In this document: positions 1 through 14,697 of the stretch, in pieces
How the letters are laid out: each line of letters begins with the position of its first letter
How positions within the stretch are numbered: position 1 is the first letter of the stretch
Assembly (NCBI GenBank): GCA_032158125.1
Contig: JASKOT010000010.1
Location: 186,001-250,000 of the forward strand
From: Papiliotrema nemorosa
Taxonomy: Eukaryota > Basidiomycota > Tremellomycetes > Tremellales > Rhynchogastremaceae
Length of the DNA stretch: 64,000 bases
Direction: 5' to 3'
Position numbers and translations under genes: made by a program
The notes under the pieces: generated by a model
What the model was told of the DNA's origin: nothing
Seen by the model: the letters and a program-made list of their open reading frames with translations, nothing else
The model's database searches: none

Positions 1-2572
1 GTGTATCGGACAGCGGCGAATATCCCGATACCGTAGGACGAAATTCTTCCGGTGAGAGCTCTTGTATCGATGGTACCGAACTGGGGGCGGGTGAGGGTCT
101 CGCAATGGTAGCATTAATCTCTGGGTTCTGCGCATCCTTGCCGCTCATTTGTGTTGGCTCGACCTCTGTCAAACGCCCAAAATCGAGCGCTTCGTCTCGC
201 AAACGACTCGAGGTACTCCAAGTTTCCGTCTTTGCCGAATCGTTGGGCTGGGTCAAAGTTGTGGGATCCATGACTAACATGGTCATCTCAGAGTTTTCCG
301 GCTGCGGTACTCTGCTCTCATTGTCTTTCGGGCCGGATTGGCCATCATCAAGTGTTTGACCTCTCATTGCGGGAGCGTCTAGATAGTGCATCTTTGGAGC
401 GTTTGAATCCACATGTTTCAGCGATGTTGGCGGGTCGGACAGAATATCTCCATTCACGTTGGGAACGCCTTGTAAGGGTACAGCTTCGTTGCTTGCTGTT
501 TCAGCCCCAGGTTGGAGTAGATCGCTGCTGATCTCAGCGGCTGATGGAGAACTGCGGTAATCGGTAGGCTCGTCAACGTCCACTGCCGTGTCCGGCTGCG
601 TTGCGGCTACCGGATCGTCACGTAAATCCTCTGAATCTGCTGTTGTGCTAGTATTTGCAGAGATGACTGGCTTCGGTATCGGCACTCTGTACTGTGTCAC
701 CCAAGTGGGTGCTCTTCGTACAGGCTGTGATGGTGTGTTTGCGAGTACGAGGACCGTCGCAATAATCGCCTCGTTTTGCTCCAAAGGGTTCGGGCTTGTA
801 TCGCCATTCTTTGCTGGGTAGCTGGTGGACGAAGGGGACGCAGAGGCTGTTACATGCCTCCTCGGCTTCTTTGGGATCACCTGATCAGCGACTTCAGCTG
901 ATGAGGCTCGTTTGTTGCGTTCCGGTACATCCATGGGGCCTAGATGAATAAAGTTGCCCCATGTTCCAGGTTGAGGTGCATCCGACACGGTAGCGAGGCG
1001 TGGTGGTGCGCGCGATATCGATTGACCTCCTGCTCCAAACGTGGGCTCCTCGAATTCTGTCTCTGGCTTGTCGACGGCATCTGACGATTCGTCGGGTTTG
1101 ACTGAGGATCCTCGCACGGATGGAGTCGGACTGGGCAAAAAGAGTGGCTCCGCTCGGCCCCTTCTTGCACTGGTCGGCGTGTGGTACATTGGATTAAGCC
1201 CCGCGGGCGATGGTGCATTGGAAGGCGCTGTCAGGCCATCACTCTTTGAAAGAGCTGAAGGAATGCGCTGGTGAATGTTCGACAAGGGTCGCTGGTCTTG
1301 TTGAGGCCGATCGAGTGGAGCAGGATTGCCCCACGAACCTGGAGGTGGCAGCGATGTCGCCGGTGCGTCACTGAGAGCATTTGGAAGAGCTGGCATGTCG
1401 GTAGCCATTCCATTGTCATCCGGTTCGTGATCGTCTAGATGGGTAAGATTGCCCCAGGATCCTTTCGGTGGTATCGACGGTGGAGGAGGGTCCAGTGCAG
1501 ACTCGCTACGTTTCCTTGCCACGTTCATGCTTGTTACTTTCTTCATGGCAGCGACTCTATCCTTTGCCATTCCTGGAGAGCCACCTCGAGAAGCCGAGTC
1601 TGCCTCTGTCGCCTCCGGCGCGTCCAAAGGTGTTGGGTTGCCCCATGTGCCTCTCGGTTTCGCGGGTGAGACCAGTTCCTGCTTGGCATAGATCTGACTG
1701 CCCCCCGATATGGTCTGAACGGTCGGTCGAGAAACTTGCGAACCTGCTCCTGCCCTGCCAAGCACCTCATCCGTATGGCTTGGACCGCTGAGGGGGGCTG
1801 GGTTGCCCCATGTTCCTAGCGGTCGACTCTGAGGAGATCCCAGTTGAGATTTGCTCCTTTTCGATCCGTTTTGGCTCGCGGTGCTCGTCGTTGACTGCTC
1901 GGTGTGTCTTGGTTCTGACTTTTTGCGGAAAGCCGATGTGGATGGACCAGGTCCGGGGCGAGCTTGTTTTGGAGTCGCTAGTGTATTGATTGGACTTTTC
2001 GACAAACGTGTCGATGAGTTGGGCATAGGGTTGGTAGAAGAGTAAGTAGGGCGTTGCGTCCGACGTCGTGATCGGGGCGTCGACTCATCCTCGTCTGAGT
2101 TTCCTGTCAAGTCGACGACTGGAGAGTCAGCTTGTTGAAGTGCAGATCATCGCACTCGTATACATCTCCTCTTTGATGTTGTTCTTAACTATCGGATCAG
2201 CTCTATGGCTCCATGAACCAAGTGTTCACCTTGCGCTTTGGACTTCAAAGGTGATGATGCAGGTTTGGTAGGTGTTCCATGGCTGTAAGACGAGGATGGA
2301 CGGCGAGTCTGAGCTGCAAAAGTCGCGTAAGCCCAGCACGCGGTCCTATGGCAGACTCACAACTCGAGGGAGTCGCTTGTGATGATCGGCCCGCAGCAAA
2401 GACGGCCTCGATAGGAGGAAGGGTATCATTGTCAGTCTCACTATCCGAATCAATGAGAATAGGCTTCTCGTGTGAGCCCTTGTCCGGCTCTGCGCGCGGT
2501 CAGTCTGTAGAAATCTCGGAAATGACAGACAGACTCACCTTTGCATTTGGCAGATATAGGCTTGGACTGCAT
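1..2572 (-). CDS. Disordered WG-repeat protein with SUMO-interaction-like motifs (Argonaute-hook candidate), 3' end outside window
   Basis: Four exons fit one frame: 2539-2572, 2361-2489, 2230-2313 and 2118 down to 1, where the frame is still open (about 788 codons visible). The ATG at 2572 starts MQSKPISAKCKEPDK; introns have GTGAGT/GTGAAC donors and CAG acceptors and all phases agree. The N-terminus holds PILIDSDSETDND and, after the third intron, VVDLTGNSDEDE, both shaped like SUMO-interaction motifs (hydrophobic core plus acidic run). The long last exon is Ser/Pro/Thr-rich and disordered and repeats a G-[ST]-W-G-N-[P/L/F] motif five times (at 1802-1816, 1637-1651, 1448-1462, 1325-1339, 953-967). 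A basic patch (KKPRRH) after the fifth repeat may be a nuclear signal. WG/GW motifs in disordered chains are known to bind Argonaute; the Cryptococcus Ago partner Gwo1 is the family I would compare first. That link is inference. No catalytic domain seen. Divergent from RPR2. Confidence 0.8.
953..1816 (-). repeat. Five-copy G[ST]WGN peptide repeat in the WG-repeat protein
   Basis: The plus strand shows five copies of a 15-nt block close to gttgccccatgttcc. On the minus strand they read GTWGN, GTWGN, GSWGN, GSWGN and GTWGN. They are 41 to 124 codons apart and all in the same open frame; the protein keeps GxWGN while the third bases vary. Confidence 0.85.
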
Positions 2573-2788
2573 TATGCATTCGCATACAAGCAATCAACCC
2601 AAGCAAGCAGGTCTGACACGATGCGCAAAAAGGATATGAGCGAGGAATAGGTGATGGAGGTTGAGGTTGTACCTCGCCGGTCGAGTTGTTATCGGAGAGG
2701 TCCACTTGTGACTGAAATCTTGACACAGATCTGGCCGTTTCACCTCATCTCTTGCTCGGCCCTCACTTCACCTCGACACTGGATCGCA

Positions 2789-3546
2789 ATGGGAAAGAAA
2801 CAGCAGAGCAATCAAAAGGAGTTCACGACATCTGCACCGTCACTTCCACAGAAAGAGCTCTACCAAAGGGTCAACTTTGCGATTCAAGCTTCAGCATTTC
2901 TGCAATCTCTCGCTGGACCGTCTATCTCGGTAGACAGGAAGGGGAAACGCAAGGCATCCCATTTGGACGATGTGAGCCATATGACGGGTCATCACCCAAT
3001 GGAAAGCCTCGCCATGGCTACGATGAAGAATACGAGAAAGATGGTAGCGCATACACAGCTCAAATTGTACGTGACGACCGGTTCTTACTATTTCAGCTTT
3101 ATCCATGTTGATCTGTGCAGAGACCCCTCTTTGAAGCGAAACATATGTCGGGGATGCGGTACAGTCCTCATTCCTGGCGCTACCAGCCGTATACGGAACC
3201 GTCGTAGGCACCAACAGTGATATCTGCAAGGATCAACTGATGTTCAGCAAATCCAAGTACGGTCTATGTCACCCACACCACCTGTCTCGGTTGTTCGCGG
3301 ACTTTACACCTGCCTACTCCACCTATCGAAATGGGAGACTCGCGTCTGGACGGACCAAACAGGCGAAAGAGGCGTGAGAAGGTGGTCAAGAGGAGCAAGG
3401 CCGCTTTCCACGATCGAGAAAGGCGCGATGGGCAGTCTGGTCATTCAGTCTGGGTGGACGACAGAAGAGTCCAGGGTTGGGGCGAAAGGTCGACGACTGA
3501 GACCTCTTTCGCACACCCGGATCGAATCGTCGAAGATGGCTCGTAA
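2789..3546 (+). CDS. RPR2: RNase P/MRP protein subunit Rpr2/Rpp21/Snm1 family
   Basis: Three exons (2789-3066, 3121-3203, 3248-3546) give 219 residues. The start MGKKQQSNQK is the first ATG that keeps the frame. Rpr2/Rpp21 is a zinc-binding subunit of nuclear RNase P, which trims the 5' leader of pre-tRNA; it also resembles Snm1 of RNase MRP. The family's zinc site is split over the introns: ICRGCGTVLIPGATS-RIRNR at the end of exon 2 and TTCLGCSRTLHLPTP in exon 3, giving the expected CxxC...CxxC pair, with the conserved LDPSLKRNIC lead-in. The first intron is 54 nt and in frame, so an unspliced reading also looks open and would wrongly insert 18 residues. The tail after the zinc site is long, basic and probably disordered. 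Transcribed away from the WG-repeat gene over a 216-bp shared promoter. Confidence 0.92.
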
Positions 3547-3646
3547 GACAAGACGCAGAAGTAGCATTGAGGCGGTAATATTATGATGAATCACGACACG
3601 ATCCGCTCCTTCTCACAATCTTCACCAGACTCTCCTAACTTCTCTC

Positions 3647-4006
3647 ATGCCTGCAAGTCCAGCTGCCACAAGGACACAAGAAACATCCCAAACCATAACC
3701 GCAGCAGAATACCCGGTTCCACCCAGCCGGTCGACCATTATGACTTGCGTCTCCGGGATACCACTCGGCATACTTGTTCACCCCGTTGGCGTCCTCACTG
3801 CAACCTGTCAGGCTGGAGATTCCGGAAACTTGACACTTACGCTCTTTTTGGGAAAGAATCAACAGCGGTTGAGGAACTGGCAGCTGATGATTGAGAGCTT
3901 TGATTGGTCGAGGGGTGTTGCGATGAGAGCGCTTTCTGCTGCGTGGACATGGGGACATGCTTTGGTGGCGGTGTGCGCACATATACTGGCGGTGGAGAAG
4001 TGCTGA
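3647..4006 (+). CDS. Possible small hypothetical protein, 119 aa
   Basis: An ATG-started frame of 119 codons follows RPR2 on the same strand. It has hydrophobic stretches (MTCVSGIPLGILVHPVGVLT and WTWGHALVAVCAHILAV) that could be membrane segments, and a plausible soluble middle (FLGKNQQRLRNWQLMIESFD). I do not recognise it. The opposite strand has an overlapping 115-codon frame with poorer, Cys/Pro/His-rich composition, so the plus frame is the better choice. It could also simply be the 3' region of RPR2. Confidence 0.35.
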   Translation: MPASPAATRTQETSQTITAAEYPVPPSRSTIMTCVSGIPLGILVHPVGVLTATCQAGDSGNLTLTLFLGKNQQRLRNWQLMIESFDWSRGVAMRALSAAWTWGHALVAVCAHILAVEKC

Positions 4007-4540
4007 GCAAATTCAACGGCTTATATCACGGTACAGGCTATGTCAACTTACACTTGATTTGTGTCTGTATTGGACTTCGACATTGCGGAGCTTGATGTAT
4101 AGCTGCTAGATGTAAGAGATGATATTGCAGAATGTCCAAGAGCAGCCTTTTCTATCACAATCAGATTGGACTCTATCGCCTTGACCGCACTTCCGAGAAG
4201 GAAAACTGTTACGTCTCGGGGTACGAATCTGTCACACTATGCCCATAGCAAAGCCGAGTGAATCCTCAAGTCCAAGGTTTTCGTTTCTCCTCCCTTCATG
4301 TTGCTACTCCACTCGCTCGACGGGGGTCACATTGCAAAGGAGGCCATGAGAGATAAAGGACAAGTGTGTGAAGATCACCTTGCTCGGCAGTCGTGATGAC
4401 AGATCTCGGGCTGTGAGAGTAGAGCTGATCGGCGCGCTCTAAGCGGAGACTTCTGGGCTCAACCTGGAACTGCGATGTAAAATTGAGCTAGGATATGCAT
4501 CGAGACAACATGATATTCCGTCAAAATCCCCTTCCTTTCC
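4007..4540. other. Intergenic, convergent 3' region
   Basis: This stretch lies between plus-strand genes and the GH9 stop codon. I see no coding frame, RNA gene or repeat; it probably holds 3' UTRs. Confidence 0.5.
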
Positions 4541-7529
<2,989 letters not shown>

Positions 7530-8747
7530 ATGGCGCCGACGAAAACAGGGGGCGACGATCTCGACGATGGGTTGGAGATTGACCATGACCTGATTGCTCA
7601 ATCGGACAACGACGAAGAAGGCTCCATCGTCAGTGATGGAGAGGATGGAAACTATGAGGGGTACATGACGGACGAAGAGGACAAGGGCCCCAGAGTAACG
7701 GGTCAGAAGAGAAAGGTCAATCAGGATGATGAGGATGACGTGAAGGAGGTAGACGAGGAGGCTCGTAAAGCTGAGAAGAAGAAGAGGCGGAAGGAGAAGG
7801 ATAAAGAGAGAAAGGCCAAGGTGACTTTATTACACGTTCGAAGGCCTCGCAGCGGTAGCTCATCCCCAGAGAATGGCGAACGACCCGGCGCAGATAGGAA
7901 GTGACAAACCCGCGACGCACTTGTCCACATCCGAGCTGTCGGAGCTTCTACTGGCCTCTATCCGAGATACTCTGCCCTCCGCTTCAGTCATGGAGATTGA
8001 AGATTTCAAGGTTCCTGGTGAGTTGACTAGACCTAACATGATAGCTGAACTGACAATCGTAGAAGAGAATCTGTTGACGCCTCCCGACACGCCCATCCCT
8101 ACTTTTGAGAACGACCCTTTCAATCCACTGTGTGAACGACTCAAGTCCCGTTAGTGGACGCGTATTGCTCTGCTGCCATTGCTGATGATGGCAGTGTTGA
8201 AATCTGTTCAGACTAAGAAACCGCCGGTCTCAACGCCGAAAGTAATCATTCTCAGCTTGTCTGGATTACGCTGTGCCGATGTCGTCAGGGCAGTGAAGCC
8301 TTTCAAGGGTCAGGGAGAGGTAGGAAAGGTGCGCTTTGGACCCCCTTGTCTTGGTGTACTGGCTGACCATTGTAGCTGTTCGCCAAGCACTTTAAGCTGG
8401 AGGAGCAGGTCAAGTATCTCGCGAAGACCAGGGTGTCCATTGCCGTCGGTACACCCGCAAGGATAGCCAAGCTTCTCGCCGAAGGTGAGACACTTTGGAC
8501 GCTGTGGGATGTCAGCTGAAGATTAGGCGCATTGAAGATCAAAGATACGGTTGTCCTTCTGGATGCATCGTACAAGGACAACAGTGAGCGCATAGACCTC
8601 GACACATCGGGATTCGCTGATCATTCACCAGAGCAAAGATCGTTGTTGACTCTGCCGGAGATACGTAAAGAGCTCTGGCAATCCATCTTCTCTGGACCAG
8701 CCCGAAAGGTCCTGCTAGATGGAGGTGCCAAAATCGGTGCTTTTTGA
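7530..8747 (+). CDS. CMS1: Cms1-type protein of 90S pre-ribosome assembly
   Basis: Six exons (7530-7820, 7870-8017, 8063-8149, 8195-8328, 8376-8484, 8527-8747) give 329 residues. The N-terminal third is very acidic (DLDDGLEIDHDL, SDNDEEGS, TDEEDKG) followed by a Lys-rich helix (EARKAEKKKRRKEKDKERK). The folded part matches the Cms1 family, which resembles a helicase-like alpha/beta domain without ATPase motifs: STPKVIILSLSGLRCADVVR, LFAKHFKLEEQVKYL, VSIAVGTPARIAKLLAEG and KDTVVLLDASYKD, ending KVLLDGGAKIGAF. Yeast Cms1 associates with small-subunit processome particles in the nucleolus; a role in pre-rRNA processing is inferred from the family. No DEAD box is visible in the LLDAS position, as expected. 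RFC2 lies 260 bp downstream in the same direction. Confidence 0.9.
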
Positions 8748-9010
8748 ACGACAGAGCCGTTCCATGGCTCGACCATTCTCGTCATACAATATACACCTGC
8801 ATGCATATACCCAGTCCATACATGGCTTTGATTGTAAAAGAATGAGGGGAGACGAGTGGAGGGCAAGGTTGACAAAGTCGCTTGGAGGAGTTGACGTAGA
8901 CGCGTCAGAATTGTTCAAGATGAATTGCAGTCGCGACGATCCCACTCGATCCACTTCATCATTCTTTCTCCCTTTTGCTTCTACCTTCCCCTGGCTCGAC
9001 TATTGTAGCA

Positions 9011-10507
9011 ATGTTCGCAAGCAAAGCGGCTGCTCCGACGCAAGATCCAAGGCTACAGCCATGGGTGGAGAAGTAGTGAGTGTCACGCCCTTTGCACCTT
9101 CTCCGATCGTCAAGCTCAATATCATCATCTTCTCTGGCTAATCACCCAGTCGACCAAAGACTATCGACGATGTTTCTTCGCAAGAGCATACCGTTGCAGT
9201 GCTTCAGAAAGCTTTGGCGTCTACCAATGTGCGCTGCCTCTGAATCGTCTTCTTCCGTTGCTGATAGACCAGCTGCCTCATATGTTGTTCTATGGACCAC
9301 CTGGAACGGGAAAGACCAGTGAGTGATCGATCTCCAGCTGTGCGGTGCTGACGACAGGTACAATTCTCGCCCTCGCTCGTCAACTCTTCGGGTATGATGG
9401 GCTTTCATCTGGCGCAGATCCAGCTGACCAGGCAGACCAGACTTATTCCGAGCAAGAGTCTTGGAGCTCAACGCTTCTGACGAGAGAGGAATCTCTGTTG
9501 TCCGAGAGAAGATCAAGACTTTCGCACGAGAAACACCAAGACATGTTCCAATCTCCTCGTGTGTTGGGTGTCTACCTGTCTGTGCCTACCTCTAGCTGAC
9601 CAGCAGGGACGGCAAGACTTATCCCTGTCCCCCTTTCAAACTTATCATTCTGGACGAGGCAGATTCAATGACTCAAGATGCTCAGTCTGCCTTGAGGCGT
9701 ATCATGGAGACTTACTCTCGGATCACTCGATTCTGTCTCGTATGCAACTACGTCACGAGGTGGGTTCAGTCCGCCTAAAGCCCGACTAACAAGCAGAATC
9801 ATTGAGCCATTAGCGAGTCGATGTAGCAAGTTTCGTTTTAGACCATTAGCACAGGAGAGCAGTCAGGCTCGAATTGAGATGATTTCTTCAGCAGAAGGTG
9901 TTGATGCAGAGGATGGAGTGAGTGATCTCGGATGGTCTAGCTGACAGACCAGGTTTTGCCCCTGATTCTGAAGCTTGCGGGAGGAGATCTAAGAAAAGCC
10001 ATCACCTATCTACAGACCGCACAACGATTACATTCAGCTTCTAAACCGCCGACAGCCGTCACTACCCTTTCAGGTGCGTCTACATTGATCGCCATTAACT
10101 GCAAGCTGAGTGACAGTCCACGAGATCTCTGGAGTTGTTCCATCTGAAACCATCGATCGTATACTTCGGGCAATGGCGGTAGACCCAGGTCAGGGGATTG
10201 ACGAGTCTTTGGGCAAAACAGGATTTGATGGTGTCAAACTCGCTGTCAAGGGTGTCATACGAGAAGGATGGTCAGCGGGGCAAGTGCTGGAACAGGTGAG
10301 TCTGGTCATCACGAGCAGGTCATCTAGTGCTCATATCAGATCCACGACGCTGTCATCCCCATCCCGGCTATACCGACCCTGAACAAGTCACAAGCGGCGC
10401 TCGCGATTGCAGAGTGTGACAAGGCATTGTGCGAGGGAGGTGATGAGGAGTTGCAGCTGTTGGAGTGTTGTCTCAGGATCAGGGACGCGATGCTCCGTAG
10501 AATATAA
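9011..10507 (+). CDS. RFC2: Replication factor C subunit, Rfc2 type (human RFC4 type)
   Basis: A gene of about eight or more short exons; the first donors are at 9076, 9229 and 9319. The start [21 protein letters not shown] leads into the RFC signature [12 protein letters not shown]+ motifs follow: Walker [19 protein letters not shown] split by an intron inside the loop, [11 protein letters not shown] (RFC box IV), Walker [12 protein letters not shown], arginine finger region SRCSKFRF, and sensor-2 [12 protein letters not shown]. The C-terminal collar helices run to the stop at 10505-10507. The PWVEKYRP start and [13 protein letters not shown] place it with Rfc2 (yeast) / RFC4 (human) rather than Rfc3-5. 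The RFC pentamer loads PCNA at primer-template junctions; small subunits are shared with alternative loaders such as Ctf18-RFC, whose large subunit is also in this window (50829-53968). Confidence 0.92.
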
Positions 10508-10617
10508 GAGGTCGGGCAAGCTGGATCATCATCCAGTGGAGCGGCAGAAGAAACGACATGCATGACCATCGACGAGGTATATTCAAGCCAGATGAGATTC
10601 AGTGAGAGATGCCTGGC

Positions 10618-11329
10618 TCATCTTGTCCCCTTCAACAACATCACTCGACGGGGAGCAGGAGCAGCTCGGTTGAAGCGCTTGAAAGCAGGTAGGGTATCGC
10701 TGAGGAATGGGTATAGCGCTCGTGGATAATGGTCGCCGGCGGGTGAGATACTTTCTCGAATGTACCCGTAGCAGAGGTAACCGTCTAGCGAGGTCAGAAC
10801 GTTGCAAAAACATTGGAGCAGCTCACCTGGGCAGAGATATTCCGCTGAGAAAGTCTGCAAAGGATCCACCGCCATACAGGGTTGTGAGCGACATAATCTC
10901 AGTCGAAAGGCCTTCATGGCTTTGCATCGATGTGGACAAGGGGCGAAGGTCTGACTCGCAGCTGCAACAAGAGAAATATGGAATTTCTCCGATGAAAGCG
11001 CAGCGTGAGGTCGTCAGGTCTGGTTTCACGTCATCATAGGACGAGCTGTATTCGACCAGAAGAGATGAGCGAGAGGTGTGCGGGACGGAATTACAGTCGG
11101 ATATCCGCCTTGGGCGAGTATGTGATTCTCGCCGCGAGAAAGGCGGGGCCTGTGGTCGCTCGATGGGTGACAACGATTGATCCGCTGATTTGGCTGTGTG
11201 CATTATATCGGATGTCTCGTTTGACTGAACGGCATTGTGGTCGACGTTCGACAGAGGGCGGACCGGTCGAGATGTGAGAGGCACGTTAGATCGCTTGAAA
11301 GATGAGGGCACGGGTGCCGGCACAGACAT
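10618..11329 (-). CDS. Doubtful minus-strand gene with two candidate reading frames
   Basis: From the ATG at 11329 (MSVPAPVPSSFKRS) a Ser/Pro-rich, Arg-rich disordered frame runs to 10823 and ends in a good-looking stretch, SLTTLYGGGSFADFLSGISL. A second frame, open from the ATG at 10917 to the stop at 10618, carries the best protein-like text (CFCNVLTSLDGYLCYGYIRE, then ALYPFLSDTLPAFKRFNRA). The two cannot be joined by the obvious intron (donor at CCCAG-GTGAGC, acceptor CTCGCTAG): that splice puts the first frame into a third, Arg/Ser/Pro-rich frame. Either an unseen intron, a frameshift, or two alternative products could explain this. I recognise no family. Convergent with RFC2. Confidence 0.4.
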
Positions 11330-14300
11330 CAGAGGGGAGAGGAGCAGTATGGGCGTGGTATCTCTATACTTGTAGTGATTACGGCCGACAAATATCACAC
11401 TGTTACAGGCGGACAAGCCAGGTAGTTGGGCTACCCTTAGTACTCGTTCGGGGAGAGGTTCTGAAGGCTGTTCGGCCACTTGCAACCGGCCGAGGCAGGC
11501 TTCTACTCGTTGTCCACTTTGCGTCATTGGCCATGTTTGGGGTCGAGAAGCTCGGCAGATAGGGTGCATCCTCAAAGGTGGGACCGCATAGGTGGGGCCG
11601 TAGTGACGATACTCATGTGTGTCAGTAGTGGTAAGCTGTGAGAGCGATCAAAGGAGGGCAAGACGTGGGGGAATACCAGTGGTCAAGGTTGAGCGCTCGG
11701 CATGGCGATAAAGAGAATGTAGGCGAGAGTTCTTCGAGGAGACGCTCGACAGCAGTCCTGTATGCTCGCCAGAGAGAGATATACCATCAACTCAAACCTC
11801 GCTACATTGTCCTCGTCTCCTTCTCGCTTTCTCGCTCTGTCTTCTGGATGAGTTTCGCATGAGCTACCGGTGTTTGAGGACACAACGAGCACCATTTACT
11901 TTCAGCTCGTAGCTCAACTGATGACCTGGACTGAGACGTCTGGCCTCCCGTTTGTCTCCATCAACCCGTTCAGAGTATTTGACCCTCAATCAAGCGGAAG
12001 CCCCAAAAAGCACCGAGATCCGCATACCGGGGAGGCTGGTTGAACCCCATTTGAGTGATTCTACCGGCATATGGGCCCATCTGTGATCTCGACACAACCC
12101 GTCATCTCATGCACAATTCGTTTGCCGTTTCAAGCCCCTCCATAACGCCTCTATACACTTGTAACGCCTTGCGCCCACTGTTTCATGGTCCCACTTGTCA
12201 AACGATCCTGACCCAAACGTTGAAAGGAAGGCATCCATAGTGTTATATACACGACACCAACCTGTCTATCGAGATATGTATCGTCTGTTTCGTCGGCTGC
12301 TAATGAAATGATGGTCTCGAATTTCTCGGTGGCGTTTTTTATACCCTACGAGTCTAGTCTTGTGTGTTTGCGTGCGTCTGTCCGGGTGTGGTGCCTGCGC
12401 CTCGATCCGCAGCCACCGAGAAGGACGTTTCTCTAAATTGATTCCATCATGTACCCCAAACAAACCCCCCTAATGCCCAAACGCGTTTCATCTTTGCTCT
12501 AGAGGCATCTCAGCAGAGGTTTTGGATCGTCTCCATCCCTCCCATGTCCGGGGATGACGGTCATTGCTGCACGCTCCTTACCTCGTGGGTTGGGAATGAC
12601 GGCTTGCAAGACTTGCCTCTCCTCGGGAGGCTGAAACGAGGGTGGAATGACGATGCGCAGACAAGGGGGTTACCCGATCGCAGGTGATACTGTCGCCGGA
12701 TTCGATTGAGCTGCGGAATGATACCAGGTGAATCCGATTTCGTAGGAGCAGTGTGTCATGTGTGAGGTGGAGTAGAAGCATTTTCGCGCTAAATGTCATA
12801 TCCGAAATGAGGGTTAGGACATCGGGTCTGTACTCGTGACAGATGGAGTGGGCGTTAGGTAATAACGAGGTCGATCATATTTTTATTGGAAGTGGAGATG
12901 CATAGGGAGATTGCTGGATACAGCGGTGCGAAGTGGGAGGAGAGGGGTGAGGTGGAAGATCTGGGAAGTCTTCCTAGCGCGGCACGGCGCCGTATCGTTC
13001 GGATCAAAAAAGACCAACGCCGAGAGCGGCGGAGGATCAGAGGAGAGATACCCCTGAACTGTTCTTCCCCCCTTGGTAGCCGGGTGGGTGGCGAATAACA
13101 GGGAGGGGTTGCGACTTGGACAGTGCTAGGAACGCCTTCAGGGGAAAAGAAGGGTCCAAGAGAAAAAGGTACCGCTCAGGGGTGACAGCTCGGAAAGGGT
13201 GAGCGCCCCTGGAGAGGGTATTTTGATGGACCTGGCCTCGAGTGTTCCCCTGTCAATCCGATACAGCAAGAGACCACTCCGAGCAAGTCTTTGCTACCTT
13301 ACACACTCGACTGCAACATCATCCCTCTCTCTCTCCTGCAACATCGCACCCGCCCCCCTGTCTACCTTTCATCCATCACTCCTATCCCCTTCGACAGCAT
13401 CTCACACTCACGCTCATTCTTTTCTCCTTTTCAACATCACCTCCAAATCAGTTTCTAGACAACCAGGTCGGATATCGTCAGCAACCAAATTTGAACCGAA
13501 CATCAAAATCCTCCATAACGGGCTGCATCAGATTCCAACAAACCAAGCTTGTCCTCAAGGTACCGCTTGTCATCTGGGTCAAGGTACGTTCCTCTATCCC
13601 TCCTTCCCTTGCCCCATAAGTCCGCGGCTTGGTGAACGACCGCGAGTAGGCTAGAGTGGTTGAAAATGATCGTCGTCGCTGGGCGCCCCCCAAGCTTGCA
13701 CCTCGACCCCTCTAGATCCCTTTCACCACCACCCACATCCGTTTGACAATCCTGGGGATGTATCCCCCTCATGACTTGCTCAACTCCTCTACCCACGATG
13801 CATTCTGTGCGGGGTCTCTGTCGTGTGCATCTCTTGCCACGGTCTGGAATCAGCGGATGACAAAGGCTCGGAGGTTTATATGGAGTCGTGAGCACTGACT
13901 TCTCAGACACCATTGTTGTGTCCTTGTGCGGTCTCGAGGTCTTTCGGCTTAGCCAATAGGCAATATCCTCTCTCATTTGCGGGCACCTAGGCCAAACACC
14001 TTGGTTGGACAGGACACCCTTCACAGTGAGTTTGATCGCTTTTCTTCCGTCTTCCCATCCTCCCCTGCACCCTACTCCTTGAATTCTCAAGATGGACAGA
14101 ATACTTCCTTCTCACTCAACTGGGGATTCGCGCCCTTGGTGAATCACATGTTACCAAGACTACACAGTCTCTCTACCACAAGATCTCGCTATGTGGTCCT
14201 CCTTTCTCTCGCATTCGTTCATTCATCTCTTGTGGGATTGGCGTGATCGCCGATGCGACCTGTCGCTTGGTGTCACCCCTTGTGACTGATCCCTGTCATG

Positions 14301-14494
14301 GGCCACTGTCTCCCTTGTCTGTGCTCCCTCATCTGCGCTGCGGCATCCCAGTGTAAAGCATGGGCCGTTGGAACACGAGGAGATCGGTGTTTCTAGCCCT
14401 TTCTTACTCAATGGATCAAAGGAGACTAGAGATGAAACAACGGATGGGCCAAAAGGGGGAGATTAATCAGCGGATTGACGTGCATCGACACTGC
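11330..14494. other. Long gene-poor stretch upstream of the C2H2 factor
   Basis: About 3.2 kb without a frame I trust. The part from 13200 to 14300 is pyrimidine-rich on the plus strand, typical of fungal promoters and leaders. Frames such as 13503-14090 (minus) and 13199-13654 (plus) are long by chance in this biased sequence. No tRNA-like or repeat structure noticed. Confidence 0.4.
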
Positions 14495-14501
14495 TATAAA
14501 G
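14495..14501 (+). promoter_or_regulatory. TATA box, C2H2 factor gene
   Basis: TATAAAG lies 419 bp before the start codon at 14914 and is followed by a CT-rich stretch (CTCTTCCTGACTCTC...) typical of a fungal start region. It implies a leader of roughly 370 nt. Confidence 0.45.
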
Positions 14502-14595
14502 TCGGGGACGCTCTCGGACTGATTCTCTTCCTGACTCTCATCTGCCGGTCTCGTAACCTCATTCTTCACATCTGTCATTCCTCCATCTGCTCGTC

Positions 14596-14697
14596 ATGTT
14601 CGTCACCTCTATTTCTGCTTCATCTTCCCATTGCGGGACATGGCTGATCCCTAGTTTGGCACATCACAAGGGCACCTTTCAACTCATTCTGTCGTAG
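14596..14697 (+). other. Upstream ORF in the C2H2 factor leader
   Basis: The first ATG downstream of the TATA box at 14495 opens a 33-residue frame (MFVTSISASSSHCGTW...) that closes with TAG at 14695-14697, about 217 nt before the main start. If transcribed as predicted it would be met first by scanning ribosomes. Confidence 0.4.

Noticed and set aside
13503..14090. 195-codon minus-strand frame in the gene-poor stretch
   Set aside because: No family features, biased composition, lies in what looks like promoter/leader DNA.
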